A stretch of DNA of 64,000 nucleotides from Pyrus communis (GCF_963583255.1 NC_084813.1:11642001-11706000), one strand, 5' to 3'; positions 44,878-57,549 are shown, counted from the stretch's first letter. Numbers and translations are program-made. Notes: generated from the letters alone by a model not told the origin.

Positions 44878-45685
44878 GAAAAAAAAAAAAGAAAAAAAAA
44901 CGTGAAAAAGAAGGAAAAGAAAGAAAAAGGAGTTGAAAATAAGTGAGAATGAACTCACAAGTGTTGATTGTTGAAGAAAGGGTCCAAAAGTTTGAATTTG
45001 ACCCTGAGTTTTGTGTGAAGTTTCCCTTGGTGTTCAAAGTTGATTTCTGCATTCAAAAGTGAATTCTAAGTGTTTATTTCATTACTTTGCTTACTATTGC
45101 TTTAAGAACTTTTGTTTCTCCTTACCTTTCTTTGTTAGCCAATACCTTAGTCTCGTTACAACCCTTTGACTTCGATCTTGATTGTTATGTGTTTCAATAT
45201 GTGGAGTTTAAAATTGGTTTGAGCATATGGTATCCCTGGTTCTCGTGTCTAAGTAATGACATTCCATTCATGAGATCATATACAAGTTAATAAATTCCGG
45301 AAATTGCTTTCTTTGTTATGACATATGTGAGTACTAGTCTACATGTTTACATTGATCTTCTCACATATATCTAATGTAGGGAGTGTAGTCAGAAAATCTG
45401 TGTGAAAATAGAGTGTATCCAGTAAGGAATTGAGGGATTCTCTAAGGCATGTTACTACATAAAAAATCATGTTTTAAATTGATTAAATGAGAGCTAGTGT
45501 GTGGTAACTATGGTTAAGTATATGCTCGAGGGTAGGGACAACTAAAATCTATGTATGGTGTTCTTTAATGTGTGATGTTCATTGGAAATCCCTGAGGCAC
45601 ATGTTGGAAGGTCTAGATTGTCTTTTGTTTGTTTTGTTTATTTCGTTTTGCTTGAGGACTAGCAAAAGCTAAGTGTGGGGGAATT
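43734..45685 (+). mobile_element. 3' non-coding region of element J
   Basis: AAACATTG hairpin (43875-43894), G-rich tract, second PPT-like tract (AATAAGTGTGGGGGAAGG, about 44756), an almost pure A stretch (44840-44900), terminal PPT AAGTGTGGGGGAATT (45671-45685). A 22-base direct duplication lies at 43994-44040 (AGTGTACTTTGAAGTGTTTT type). Confidence 0.82.
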
Positions 45686-47448
45686 TGATAGGAGCATATT
45701 TATGTTACTTAGTTATGTTATTTCCTTGCATTTAGTTACTTAATTACTATCTATTTTAGTCTTTTAAGCTATTTTCGTATATTTTTAGGTCCTAATGGAA
45801 AAAGGAGCAAGAAAGTGCATTTTGAGGCTATTTGGAGCAGTTTTTGGCATGGATTGGATAGCTTAACTATGGAGCAAAGTGGATGGACGAAATTGAAGTC
45901 AAGAGATGCTAGGAAAGGCTAAAAATCTGGAGAAAGAAGTCCAAATGCAAAGAAGATAAGGAAAGAGCAAGAAATAAGGAACCTTATCCAAACCTTATCC
46001 AACCTTATCTTATCTTATCCTATCCTAATCTTTTCCTACCTTAATTCCAACTTCAAAGAGGACTCCTTTCCACATTAAATCACCTAAATATCAAGTTCTA
46101 GAAGCCCTACTTTCGTGCATTAAGTTTATGCCACATGTAACCCTTCTAGAAGTTCTAGAATCTGCCACAAGGACCATTCCTTGTCCTCCTTGGAATCTAA
46201 TTGAAAGTATCCTTGTTCTATGGTGATTTGGAGTCCTAATTCCTGTCCTTTTCAGCCCAAATTCGTGCCTCCCCTTCACCCTATAAATACTTGATGCCAC
46301 AACACTAAAAAACCACCACCCTCTACCACAAATTCACACCACACCATCCACCACACCTCAAGAGCCTAAATTCACACAAATCCCCATTGTTGGCAGCAAG
46401 GAAGGAAGAAGGAGCCACCTAGAGTGTTTCTAGGTGTATTCTATCTTTGTTTTTAATGTTTAAGTTTAATTATCTTTGTTTTGCGAACATGTGGAACTAA
46501 TTTCTTTTTAGTTAGAGGTGAATTCGAAGCCATGATTATATGTTTTATATGAATTGATTCTATCCAGTTATTGTTTCTTGAGTCTTGAATGTGATTTGCT
46601 TATCTAAGTTATTAAAACTTGTTTATGTATGTGGGTTGGGGGTCGACACTTAATTTGCATGCATGAATTTGATGCTAGAGTATAAGGGAGTTTCACGTAA
46701 GAGTTATTCACTTATATTCACAAGTAGTGGAGGTTGCTAGTCACAATCGTGTTAAGTAAATCCTTGGTATGAGTCTCATGCGTTTCATAGTGATGAATGC
46801 CTTGTCAATGCTTATGATTTTCACAAAACTTAATGGCTTTTGATATGTATCTTTATCATGCGTTTCATATAGGGAACTTGAGAAAGATAATTTGGTTTAG
46901 ATGCGTATTCCATCTAATTCAATGAAATAAGGAAAATCTGATGGTTAGTTGTGCGATGCAACTAACTTGGGGTGTTGTCATTCATAGTCTAAAGGAAAAA
47001 TAACTGGAAATTGGTTTGTATGCATATATCATGTGTGGAGAAGGACCCTCTAACTAGCCTTTCACCCATTTATTTCACTTAAATTCGTTTTTCCAAAGTA
47101 TTTTCTACGAAGTTTTTGTTTTAAGTTTTAAAATTCGTCAAAAATAATCCCCCTTTCATTTAGTCTTGTTATTTGAGTCAAAATCTGTTTTCTTTGAGTC
47201 TTTTGAGTCTAGTTAAGGTTTATTTTCGTCCAAAACACTTGTTAGGTCTAAAATTGAGTCTTTTTAAGTGTTTGTTGCTGTTTTGAGTGTTTTAAGTTAG
47301 TTTAGAGTCTATAGAGTCTATTTTAGTGTTTTTTTTAGTCTTAATTGTGTTGATTAGCATCCCTTCTAATCCCCAGCCTAAAACGATCCCTACTTTCATA
47401 TACTACAATCATAGGGTTTTAATTTGAGTGTTAGAATATTTCACATCA
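45686..47448 (+). mobile_element. 3' LTR of element J
   Basis: 1763 bp from TGATAGGAGCATATTTATG to TTTCACATCA. TATAAATA at 46282-46289; words TGCGTTTCAT (46779, 46859) and TGCGTATTCCAT (46902). It joins element G coding sequence directly on the right. No J 5' LTR is present, so J lost its left part after insertion or was joined by recombination. Confidence 0.88.
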
Positions 47449-48129
47449 AAGGCTGCAAGCATGCCCACGGCAAGGATACAACCACCTATGCCCCAAGCAC
47501 CTAACCCCGTTCCACCCAATGTTCCTTTTCCTCACAGATTCTTGCAGACAAAGAAGGAAGAGCATGAGAAAGACATTCTTGAGACGTTTAGGAAAGTTCA
47601 AGTTAATATCCCGCTCCTAGATGCCATAAAGCAAGTGCCCAAATACGCCAAATTCTTGAACGAATTATGCACTACAAGGAAGAGGGCTTCACATAAAGAG
47701 GTAGTGAGGGTAAGTGAAAACGTTTCCGCTGTTTTACAAAGAAAGTTACCACCAAAGTGCAAAGATCCAGGTAGCTTTACAATTCCTTGTATTATTGGCC
47801 AAACTAAGTTCGAACATGCTATGTTAGACTGAGGAGCTTCAATTAACGTCATGCCATACTCTATTTATGCTTCAATGAACCTTGGTGAATTGAAAAATGA
47901 TGGTGTGATTATTCAGTTGGCCGATAGATCTAATGCCTATCCAAAGGGCGTATTGGAAGATGTCTTGGTGCAGGTGAATAATTTGATCTTTTCGGCGGAT
48001 TTCTACGTTCTTGAAATGGAAGAAACCACCCATGCTCCATCCTTGCCGCTTCTTCTTGGGAGGCCATTCATGAAGATGGCCCGAACTAAGATAGACGTGT
48101 TCAAAGGCACTTTAACTATGGAACTATGA
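47449..48129 (+). pseudogene. pro: Protease region of element G
   Basis: The gag-protease linker (PTARIQPPMPQA, PPNVPFPHRFLQTKKEEHEK) and aspartic protease follow element C closely. TGA at 47830-47832 falls directly after MLD in the active-site motif. The frame reopens ([19 protein letters not shown]) and ends at 48129, because 37 bp present in C and H are missing after ATGGAA (about 48122). Confidence 0.88.
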
Positions 48130-48673
48130 GATTTCCTAATGATGATCACTCGTGTTTCTCTATTGATATTCTTGATTCTTTGGCGCAGGCACACCTTGAT
48201 CAATTACATGGAGATGCACTTGAAACGGTCATCACAAGTGGCATAGAAGTGAAGGATCACATGCCATGGCCTTTGATGAGGGATTAATTGAGACCATGGC
48301 AGCCCTAGAGTCATTGCCACGGCTCCAAGGTAAGTCCCCTAGTCCAATTTCAATTCCAATTTCAACTAATAAGTTGCTTCCTTCTATAGAACAACCACCT
48401 ACCCTTGAGCTCAAACCGTTGCCAAATCACTTGAAGTATGTGTTCTTGGGCAAGCAAGACACATTGCCCGTCATTATGGCATCATCACTCACGACACAAG
48501 AGGAAGAGAAATTGGTGAGGGTTCTCAAAGAGCACAAGACGGCCATTGGGTGGACTTTGGCCGATATCAAGGGCATAAGCCCTACCACGTGCATGCATAG
48601 AATTCTCATGGAAGAAGGCGCCAAAACATCAAGGGAAGCCCAACGTCGACTCAACCCACCAATGATGGAAGTC
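48130..48673 (+). pseudogene. pol: Protease-RT spacer and RT start of element G
   Basis: Spacer residues (HSCFSIDILDSLAQ) continue with a further small deletion near 48261. Then an open frame (48266-48673) runs through [32 protein letters not shown] and LNPPMMEV. At this point the minus-strand solo LTR is inserted, with AAGTC (48669-48673) duplicated. Confidence 0.88.
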
Positions 48674-50816
48674 TGTTGCGAAAATTAACTTAACACACAA
48701 ATTAACCCTCTTTTGACAATTGTAGCATATAAATAAGTAGGGATCGTTCTTACACCGGGGATTAGGAGGGATTGCTAAACACTCTAAACTGACTCAAATA
48801 AATAAAACTGACCTTTAAAACACTTAAACTCACTTAAAAAGACTCAAACACGCTCACAAGACTCAAAATAGGCTAAAAACACTCAAAACTGCCTTAAAAA
48901 CACAATCTGGGCAGTTTTGAGCCTAAACACAAACTTGGACGAAAATTGGTTCTAACTTGACTCAAAACTCTTAAAAACACAATCTAAAACATATTTGGAC
49001 CAATTAGACACTCTAAGACAATTGGGGATTTGGTTTTGGACAACAATCAAACAAACAAAACAAATGTGTAAACTAGGCAGATTTGGACGAAATTGATAAA
49101 ATTAAGTGGATGGTGAGATGGCTAGGAGGTTTTTCTCCACACATGGCATACTTGCATACAACACAATCTTCAGTTGCTTATTCAATGAATTTATGAACCT
49201 CAACACCCCAAGTTAATTAGGTACGCTTAAATTAACTCTCAGATTTCCCTTAGGCCATTGAATTGAATGGAATTAGCGCATTGCAATCAAATTATTCCTT
49301 GAAAGTTTTCTATATGAAAGCGCATAAAAGAAAGACAATCAAAGATCATTAGGTTCTATGGAAATCATAGGTGTTGAGGAGGCATTCGTAACTATGAAAG
49401 CGCATGATACTTATGCCAAGAATTTACTTAACATAATTGTGACCAACAATCTTAACTACTCATGAATATAAGTTCCCAACGATTAGGTGAAGTTCCCTTA
49501 TACCCTAGCATCATGTTTATGCATGCAAATTAAGCGTGCACTCTCAATTCATATACATAAACAAGTTTTAATTAAAAGAGATAAGTAAATTGAATTCATC
49601 ATTCATGAAATCACAACTGAAAGTAATCAAATCATCATGCAATTATAACCATGGTTTCGAAATTCCCCCTAGCCAAAAGGGGATTAGTTCCTCATGCTTG
49701 CACAACAAAAAGTATTGAATTTAAACATTGAAATCATAAGAAAGATTACACCTAAACGCTCAGCAATTCCAAGATGGATTTGATGCACGATTTGGCTCCT
49801 CCTCCTCCTCCTTGCTGCGGCACAAGTTGTGTGTGGTGGAATTGGGGGTTTTGGATGGTGTTTCCTTGTTTGGAGGGATGGAGGATGGTTGATTATGGTG
49901 GGAAGGGTGCGGCAGATGTGTATGGATGTGTAGGGAGGTGTATGGAGGTCTAGAATGGAGAATGGAGGTGCGGCACAAGGGTTTCTGAATAGCATAAGGG
50001 GGTCTACGAAATTTTGGCTGATTTTATGTTTATATAGTCCTAGGGTTAAGTAGATTAGGGTTAGGCTTAACAGATTTTATGGACTAGGGCCCTAGAATTC
50101 GGCCATAGGTGATCAAATCCACCTAGGAGGGAGTTTGGCCCACTTAGATTCATATTAGGCTTGTGCAACCCAAATTCAAAAGGGATTAGGCCTTAGAAAT
50201 CAGAATCCAACGAGAAATAGGCCTAGGAAGGTGCGGCACAATGTGTGGGAAATGGTAGCTTGGCTTGCAAGGCAAGGCAAGGCCTTCTAGAAAAGTTTGG
50301 TGCACCACTTTTGTAGGGTTTCTAGAAAGAATGGGTTTTGTGGCTGATTTGGGCCTTCTAGAATAGGATGCTTCCATAAATAGGTTCTAGAATTATCTAT
50401 TTAGGTCCCCTTGCAATTAGGATTAAGACATGATAAGGTTTAGATAGGATAAGATGAGATAAGGTTTGGATAATGTTTTGGATAATGTTGGATAAGGTTT
50501 AGATAAGGTTTTGGATAGGGTTTCCTCTTTTGAGCTACTTCCTTATCCACTTTGTCCTTAGCTTAGTTCCTTCCTCTTCTTATCACATTTCTAGCCTCTT
50601 GAAGTCCAAATTCGTCCATCCATGTTGGCCCTTATGCAAGCTATCCACATAGTGTCCAAAATTGCTCCAAATTGCCCCAAAATGCACTTCCTTGGTACTT
50701 TAACCCATAGGACCCACAAATACACGAAATTGAGTTGTAATACGACATTAACTAAGAAATAATAGCACAAATGCACAAGAATAAGCTAGTTAAGTCGCCT
50801 AAATATGCTCCTATCA
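48674..50816 (-). mobile_element. Solo LTR inserted in RT of element G (TSD AAGTC)
   Basis: 2143 bp. On the minus strand it runs TGATAGGAGCATATTTAGG to AATTTTCGCAACA. The TSD AAGTC is at 48669-48673 and 50817-50821. Same family as LTR D. The TATA box lies at 50029-50036 (minus). TTATCC-type repeats are at 50410-50530. Confidence 0.95.
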
Positions 50817-52297
50817 AAGTCGTGAAGAAGGAAATCATCAAACTACTTGATTGTGGCGTCATCTATCCTATCTCGGATAGTTGTTGGGTTTCACCGGTCC
50901 AAGTAGTTCCCAAGAAGTCCGGAGTCACGGTGGTGAAGAATGAAGAAGATGAACTTGTGCCTACACGCATTCAAACCGGTTGGAGAGTGTGCATTGACTA
51001 TAGGAAGCTAAATGCCGCAACAAGAAAAGATCACTTCCCCTTGCCATTCATCGATCAAATGCTTGAAAGGTTAGCCAGTCATTCTTTTTATTGCTTTCTT
51101 GATGGTTATTCGGGTTATAATCAAATTGTCATAGCACCGGATGATCAAGAAAATACCACCTTTACTTGTCCATTTGGTACTTTTGCATATCGTCGTATGC
51201 CATTTGGTTTATGCAATGCACCGGCCACTTTCCAACGATGCATGGTAAGTATATTCTCGGATTATGTTGAGAAAATAATTGAAGTATTTATGGACGATTT
51301 TAGTGTGTTTGGAGACTCATTTGATGATTGTTTGCATAATCTTACTTTAATCTTGAAAAGATGCATGGAAACTAAACTTGTTTTGAATTGGGAAAAATGT
51401 CATTTTATGGTTAAACAAGGCATAGTTTTGGGTCATATCATCTCTGAAAACGGAATTGAAGTTGATAAGTCTAAAATAGATCTTGTACGTTACTTACCCT
51501 CTCCAACTTCGGTTAGAGAGGTTCGTTCTTTTCTTGGCCATGCAGGATTCTATAGGCGATTTATCAAGGATTTCTCCAAGATTGCACAACCCCTATGCCG
51601 TCTCCTCCAAAAAGAAATGGCGTTTAAGTTCACCGAGGAGTGTGAGAAGGCATTCAAGCATCTCAAAGACATGCTTACCACAGCACCCATTATCATTCCA
51701 CCAGATTGGACGTTGCCTTTTGAGCTAATGTGTGATGCATCCGATTATGCAATAAGGGTTGTTTTGGGCCAAAGGAAGAATAAGCAACCACACGTCACAT
51801 ATTATGCTTCCCGGACCTTAAATGATGCTCAATTAAATTACTCTACCACTAAAAAAGAACTTCTTGCCGTTGTGTTTGCTTTAGATAAGTTTCGTTCATA
51901 TTTACTTGGTACTAAAGTGATTGTATATTCTGACCATGCAGCTCTAAGGTACTTTTTCACCAAAAAGGAGGCCAAACCAAGGCTAATTCGATGGATGCTT
52001 CTTCTCCAAGAGTTTGACATTGAAATTCGAGACAAGAAAGGGAGTGAGAACGTGGTTGCTGACCATCCAAGTCGTTTGGTGTGCAATGAGGACTCTTTAC
52101 CCATCCAAGAGACATTCCCTGATGAGCAATTGCTGTCCATTAAGGTATATGAACCTTGGTATGCCGATTTGGTCAAATTTTTGGTGTCAAAACGTGTTCC
52201 AAGTACCCTAGCTAGGCAGCAACATGATAAATTAAAGAAAGAGGCACGGTTTTATGTATGGGATGACCCATATTTGTGGAAGTTTTGTGCAGATTAG
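50817..52297 (+). pseudogene. pol: RT-RNase H of element G
   Basis: RT resumes as [19 protein letters not shown] after the solo LTR. It keeps FMDDF, RNase H DASDYA (IRVVLGQ, where relatives have IGAVLGQ) and SDHAAL. The catalytic-region STTEKEL of relatives reads STTKKEL here, a loss of the conserved acidic residue. TAG at 52295-52297 ends the frame where relatives have CAG, just before integrase. Confidence 0.9.
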
Positions 52298-53412
52298 ATT
52301 GTGCGTCGTTGTGTGCATGATTGTGAGTTTAATTCGATTCTAACCTTTTGTCACACTTATGCATGTGGTGGACATTTTGGCACACAACGCACTGCCCTTA
52401 AAGTGTTAGAATGTGGTTTTTATTGGCCTACGATCTTTAAAGATGCTAGAACTTTTTGTTTAACTTGTGATCGTTGTCAACGAATGGGAAATATAGGTGC
52501 AAGGGACCAAATTCCGCAAACACCCATCTTTAATGTTGAAATTTTTTATGTTTGGGGCATTGATTTCATGGGCCCTTTCCCATCTTCGTTTGGTTTTACT
52601 TATATTTTGCTTGCGGTGGATTATGTCTCAAAATGGGTGGAAGCCAAGGCCACCCGTACTAATGATTCTAGAGTTGTTGCAGATTTTATAAAGACTAACA
52701 TTTTTGCTAGATTTGGGATGCCTCGAGTGCTTATTAGTAATGGAGGGTCTCACTTTTGCAATCGTACCATAGAGGCATTGCTCAAGAAGTATCAAGTCAC
52801 ACATAAGGTTTCAACACCTTACCATCCCCAAACCAATGGCCAAGTCGAAGTGTCTAATAGAGAAATCAAGCAAATCTTGGAGAAGACCGTTGGACCAACA
52901 AGAAAAGATTGGAGTGTGCGTTTGGAGGATGCATTATGGGCTTATAGAACGGCTTACAAGACACCCCTAGGCATCTCCCCGTAGAGTTAGAACACAAGGC
53001 TCATTGGGCAATCAAGACCTTCAACATGGACATAGATACAGCTGGAATGCATAGAAAGTTGCAATTGAATGAACTTGAGGAGCTTAGGCGTGAAGCATAT
53101 GAGAATGCTTGCATTTACAAGGAAAAGACCAAAGCTTTCCATGACAAGATGATCCTAAGCAAAACATTCTCCATAGGGCAAAAAGTTTTACTTTTTAATT
53201 CTCGCCTTCGTTTATTTCCTGGTAAGTTACGTTCTAAGTGGATTGGACCTTTTGTTGCTACTAATGTTTTTCCATATGGCGCAGTTCAAATCCAAAGCTT
53301 GAGGAATGGCCAAGAATTCAAGGTGAATGGGCATCGTTTGAAGCCCTATTATGCAAATGTTGAAGGGCAGGTTGTGGAGGACATCACCCTCCATACCGTG
53401 GGCTCCCATTGA
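52298..53412 (+). pseudogene. pol: Integrase of element G
   Basis: The zinc-binding region ([24 protein letters not shown]) and core (GIDFMGPF) are present. The second catalytic Asp is changed (ISNGGSHF instead of ISDGGSHF). A 37-bp deletion at about 52975 shifts the frame; the C-terminal part ([26 protein letters not shown]) is read from 52981 to the stop at 53410-53412. Enzymatically dead on several counts. Confidence 0.9.
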
Positions 53413-53428
53413 GGATAAGAAGAATGTT

Positions 53429-53479
53429 CGTCTGGCTGCACGATGTTAAAGCAAACGCTTCTTGAGAGGCAACCCATGC
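53429..53479 (+). other. Conserved post-pol motif, element G
   Basis: CGTCTGGCTGCACGATG, AAACGCTT (palindrome decayed), GAGAGGCAACCC, CATGC. The most mutated copy of the six, consistent with an old element. Confidence 0.75.
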
Positions 53480-55370
53480 ATTCAACTAGAGAAGATTTGG
53501 GCAATTCAACAATTCATTCCAAACAATCAGATTTGCGTTCCTAACTCTCTCTCTTGATTATTTTTATTTTGTCATGTTAGTTAGTTTATAATGTTTGTTT
53601 GAATGTGAGTCTTAGTTTGAAACATTGAGGACAATGTTTGATTGAAGTGTTGGGGGGGGGGGGGGGTAAACAAGTTGTTTTTGCATGTTTTCACATGATT
53701 TTTGTGGGATTTTATCACCTATCACTTATAATGTTGTTTCTCACTGTTTTTAAGTGTTTTTAGAGTGTTTTGAAGTGTTTTCATGTCTTTTGATCAGAAA
53801 ATCCGAAAATTTACAAAAAGAAATTACAAAACAGTTTTGAAAAACCCAGAAAGAGTTGTTTTTAAGTTGTTTTTGTGTGTTTGTTTGTGTCTTAGGATAC
53901 CTTCCAACACAATGATGAGGATTTGGTTTTTAATTGCATGACTATTAAAGAATGTTGTAAACATGGCTGGAAGTTGATTTATGCTTTGGTTTATGCTTGG
54001 TTATGGTTATAGCTTATGAATTCACATGTAATTACAAAGAGAAAATCAGTTTTTGTAACGTGCTTGAAGGAAGAAACTCAAACTAAAGCTACATCCTTGA
54101 GAGACTTGAGCCTATAACGTTCTTTGGAGAGTATAATCTGTGATTTCTTGTTTTCTAAAGTCGTTGCATGATCTCATCATTCTTTGCTTGGTTGCTACTT
54201 GGAATGCATTTCATTATAGTTCCAAATACTAGAACTCATGCCAATTTCATTCAAAGCATGGTATTCATTGCATAACATACAATAAGATGAAGTTTGTTGT
54301 CAAGCCAAAGCCAAAAAGCCTAACCCTTTTCATATGTATTGTAGGATTATCCCCTTTTGAGCCTTTTCGAAGCCTATTTTCTTTGTTAGCCACACCATCC
54401 TTACCTAGCCTAGATTAGGACTTTCCATACCCTTGTTCTTAAAGGATAGTGGAGCATGACTTAGAATGAACTCCTTTTGATCAATATATTGCAGAAAACG
54501 AGTGTGGGGGAAGATGATAGGGCACGGCAAAAGAATGAAATAAAGAAAAAAATTCGTGAAAAAATAAAAAGAAAATAGAAAAGTGTTGAAAAGAAAGAAA
54601 AAGAGTTGAAAAATAAGTGAGAATGATCTCACAAGTGTTGGTTATTGAAGGGAGGGTCCAAAAGAGTGAATTTGACCCTAAATGTTGCATGAATCTTTCC
54701 ATGTGTGTAAAAGTTGATTTCTACCATTAAAAGTGAGTTTAAGTGTCAATTTCATTACTTTCCTTCCTATTGCTTTAAGAACCTTTGTTATCCTTTGCCT
54801 TTCCTTGTTAGCCATTACCCTTAACCCCGTTACAACCCTCAACTTCTATCTTGATGTTATGTGTTCAATATGTGGAGTTTGAATTTGGTATGAGCATATG
54901 GAATCACTGGTTCTCGTTCTAAGTAGTAGCATTCCATTCGTGAGATCATATTCATGTCATTGTCGTAAATCCAGAAAATGCTTTCTTTGATATAACATAT
55001 GTGAGTGTTAGTCTTCATATTTACATCAATCTTCTCACATATACCTAGTGTAGGGTGTGAAGTTAGAAAATCTGTGTGAAAATAGAGTGCATTCTAGTGA
55101 GGAATTGAGGGAATTCTCTAAGGCATGTTACTGCATTCAAAACATTGTTTTAATTGATTAAATGTGAACTAATAAGTGGTAACTATGATTAAGTGCTTGT
55201 TGAAGTGTAAAGAAAGCTAAAAACCGTGGGAATGATGTTCTTTATTGTGTCATGTTCGTTGGAAATCCCTGAGGTACATGTTGGAAGGTTTAGAATGTGT
55301 TTTGGCTTGTTTTTGGTTTCTTTTGTTTTGTTTTGCTCGAGGACTAGCAAAAGCTAAGTGTGGGGGAATT
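53480..55370 (+). mobile_element. 3' non-coding region of element G
   Basis: AAACATTG hairpin (53620-53639), 15 G (53652-53666), second tract AACGAGTGTGGGGGAAG (about 54497), A-rich purine stretch (54535-54620), terminal PPT AAGTGTGGGGGAATT (55356-55370). Very like the equivalent part of element C. No ORF. Confidence 0.85.
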
Positions 55371-55492
55371 TGATAGGAGCATATTTAGGCGACTTACTTA
55401 GCTTGTTTTCGTGCATTTATGTTGTTAGTTCATAGTTGTTTTAGTAGTTTAAGCCATTTTCGTGTGTTTTTAGGTTCCCATGGCTAAGGAAG
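55371..55492 (+). mobile_element. 3' LTR of element G, first 122 bp
   Basis: The sequence appears identical to the start of the LTR at 40368, including GGTTCCCATGGCTAAGGAAG. It is cut at 55493 by an inverted LTR end. Confidence 0.88.
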
Positions 55493-55644
55493 TGATACGA
55501 GCATTATACGCATACAAATTAAACCCTATTTGTGACAATTGTAGTAATGATGTAAGTAGGGATCGTTCTAACCGGGGATTAACTAGGGATGCTAAACACT
55601 TGACTTAAATAAATAAAACTAACTTTTAAAACACTAAGACAAAC
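55493..55644 (-). mobile_element. Inverted 152-bp LTR end identical to that of element H
   Basis: It is the exact reverse complement, as far as I can read, of 57904-58055, the last 152 bp of H's 5' LTR. It starts TGATACGAGCATTATACG and touches the first base of H's LTR (55645). It may be an opposite-strand LTR of the same family into which H inserted. Confidence 0.9.
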
Positions 55645-55968
55645 TGATAGGAGCATTTTCATGCGACTTAAATGGCTTGTTCTCGTGCATTTACGTTATG
55701 TTTCTTTAGTTATTTTAGTGCTTTAAGCTATTTTCGTGTGTTTGTAGGTCGAAAGGGCTAAAGGAGCAAAAAGATGCATTTTGGAGACTTTTGGAGCACT
55801 TTTGGGCTAAGGATGGAAAACTTATGCTTGGAGCCAAAGTGTTGGACGAAATTGAAAACCTAATTGAAGACCAAAGTGTTGTAACCTTGTTCCCTTTAGT
55901 TTTAGGATATTTAAACCTTTCATATATCCTTAGTCGTGCATAACATTCCAACATTCCACTCCTTCATT

Positions 55969-56175
55969 CACCACTTATCATATCATACACTTATCTTATC
56001 ATCACCACATATCATATATTTATTACTTATCATATCATTCATTCATCTACATATCAATAACCGCTTATCTTATCACTCAAAATATCATTCACTTATCACT
56101 TATCTTATCATTCACTTACCACTCAACATATCACTCAACATATCATACACTTATCACTCATCACACTTCATCATT
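55969..56175 (+). repeat. TTATCATATCATTCAC-type minisatellite in U3 of H
   Basis: Irregular tandem repetition of CACTTATC, ATATCATT and CACTCAAC units over about 200 bp. No other LTR of the window carries it; it replaces the GGATTCCTA array. Confidence 0.75.
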
Positions 56176-56782
56176 ATACCACCTTCTCCATCTTTAATCA
56201 CATGCACCACCAATTCAACACATGCACTTGTTCCTCCATTAAATCAACCACATTCATCACCAAAGAACCCTTGTGCCGTGAGTTCCATTGCATTTCCAGC
56301 ATCCTCACATGCATTCCCTTCACATTCACCCACATGCACATTCAATCATTCACTCATGCACCCTTTATTCTTCATCATTCAAGCCATGCACATTTAATCA
56401 TTCATTTCCAAACTCAATGCCGTGGCTTTCCCATTCCATTTTCAGCACCAAAACAGCATTCACATGCAATTCCACAAACATTGCCGTGGCCTACTCACAA
56501 TTCCAGCATCTTCACATGTCTTTCTAGCTTTCCCTTTTATTTCCACCACTCATTCTTCATCATTTCAACCACCTACATGCATTAATTATTAAACTCTTCA
56601 TCATTGCATTCAGAAAATGAGCAAGAAAGCTTCTCAAAGCCGTGTATCCCCTTTGCATTTTCAGCACATTCCAACACCTTCACATGCAATTCCAGTTTTC
56701 ACATGTTTTCCTAATTGATTTTCCATCATTAATTAGCCACTTGCATCTTAAACAAACAGCCATATGTTCCCTCCACCACTCC

Positions 56783-56790
56783 TATAAATA
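56783..56790 (+). promoter_or_regulatory. TATA box of element H 5' LTR
   Basis: TATAAATA in CACTCCTATAAATACCC, matching the positions in LTRs F (38875), J (46282) and G (41090). Confidence 0.6.
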
Positions 56791-57407
56791 CCCTTGCATT
56801 CATTCATTCAAGGAGCATCTCATTTGATACACTTCACACCACACAAACACAACCCTTGTGCCGCAAATTCCCTTCCAATCTGTGCAGTTTTTATCCTCCA
56901 TTTCAGCCACTATCCAACCACTTCCCATCCCTCCAAAACACTTCACATAATCCCCAAAGCTCACCTTAGACCTTGTGCCACAACAACGAGGAAGAAAAGA
57001 TTGCCTAAACGTTCATACAATTCAAGTTGAGTTGTTGGAATGTTTAGGTGTTTCTTTGATTTCAAAGTTTAAATTCAATTTTCTTTGTTTTGTAATGGAA
57101 GAGAAGAGTGCCTAAACGTTCATACAATTCAAGTTTGAGTTGTTGGAATGTTTAGTTGTCTCTTTGATTTCAAGGTTATGAGGAACTAAACCCCCTTTAG
57201 CTAGGGGGTGATTCGAAACTATGTTTATATTTGCAATATGAATTGATTACTTTTGGTTGGAATTTCATAAGTTGTGGATTCAATTCGTTTAACTGTTTGA
57301 TTGATAACGTATTTATGTATGTTCATTGAGATTGCAAGCTTAATTTTCATGCATGAATATGATGCTTATAAACAATCGCGTTAAACGAATTCTTGGCATA
57401 AGTTTCA

Positions 57408-57549
57408 TGCGTATTCCATAGTAACGAATGCCTCGTCAATGTTTATGATTTCCGTTGGACTTAATGATCTTTGTTGAAAGTCTCTATCATGCGTATTCCA
57501 TAGTTAGGGACTTTGATTAAGAATAATTTGGTTGTAATGCGTATTCCAT
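57408..57549 (+). repeat. Three perfect copies of TGCGTATTCCAT in LTR H
   Basis: 57408-57419, 57490-57501 and 57538-57549. Same sites as the words of other LTRs. The fourth site reads TTTAAGCGAACC (about 57585). Confidence 0.88.

Larger units (their letters stand above)
40368..55492 (+). mobile_element. Element G: Athila-like retrotransposon, heavily interrupted
   Basis: The 5' LTR (40368-42753) and the surviving start of the 3' LTR (55371-55492) look identical over the shared 122 bp and belong to one subfamily close to element C. Between them gag, protease, RT, RNase H, integrase and the 3' region of one element can be followed in order, broken by fragment J (43483-47448) and a solo LTR (48674-50816). 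The far end of the 3' LTR is cut at 55493. Confidence 0.8.

Noticed and set aside
50771..50816. LTR-provided ATG reading into RT of G at 50771
   Set aside because: A chance in-frame extension from the antisense solo LTR; the downstream frame is broken by stops and a deletion.
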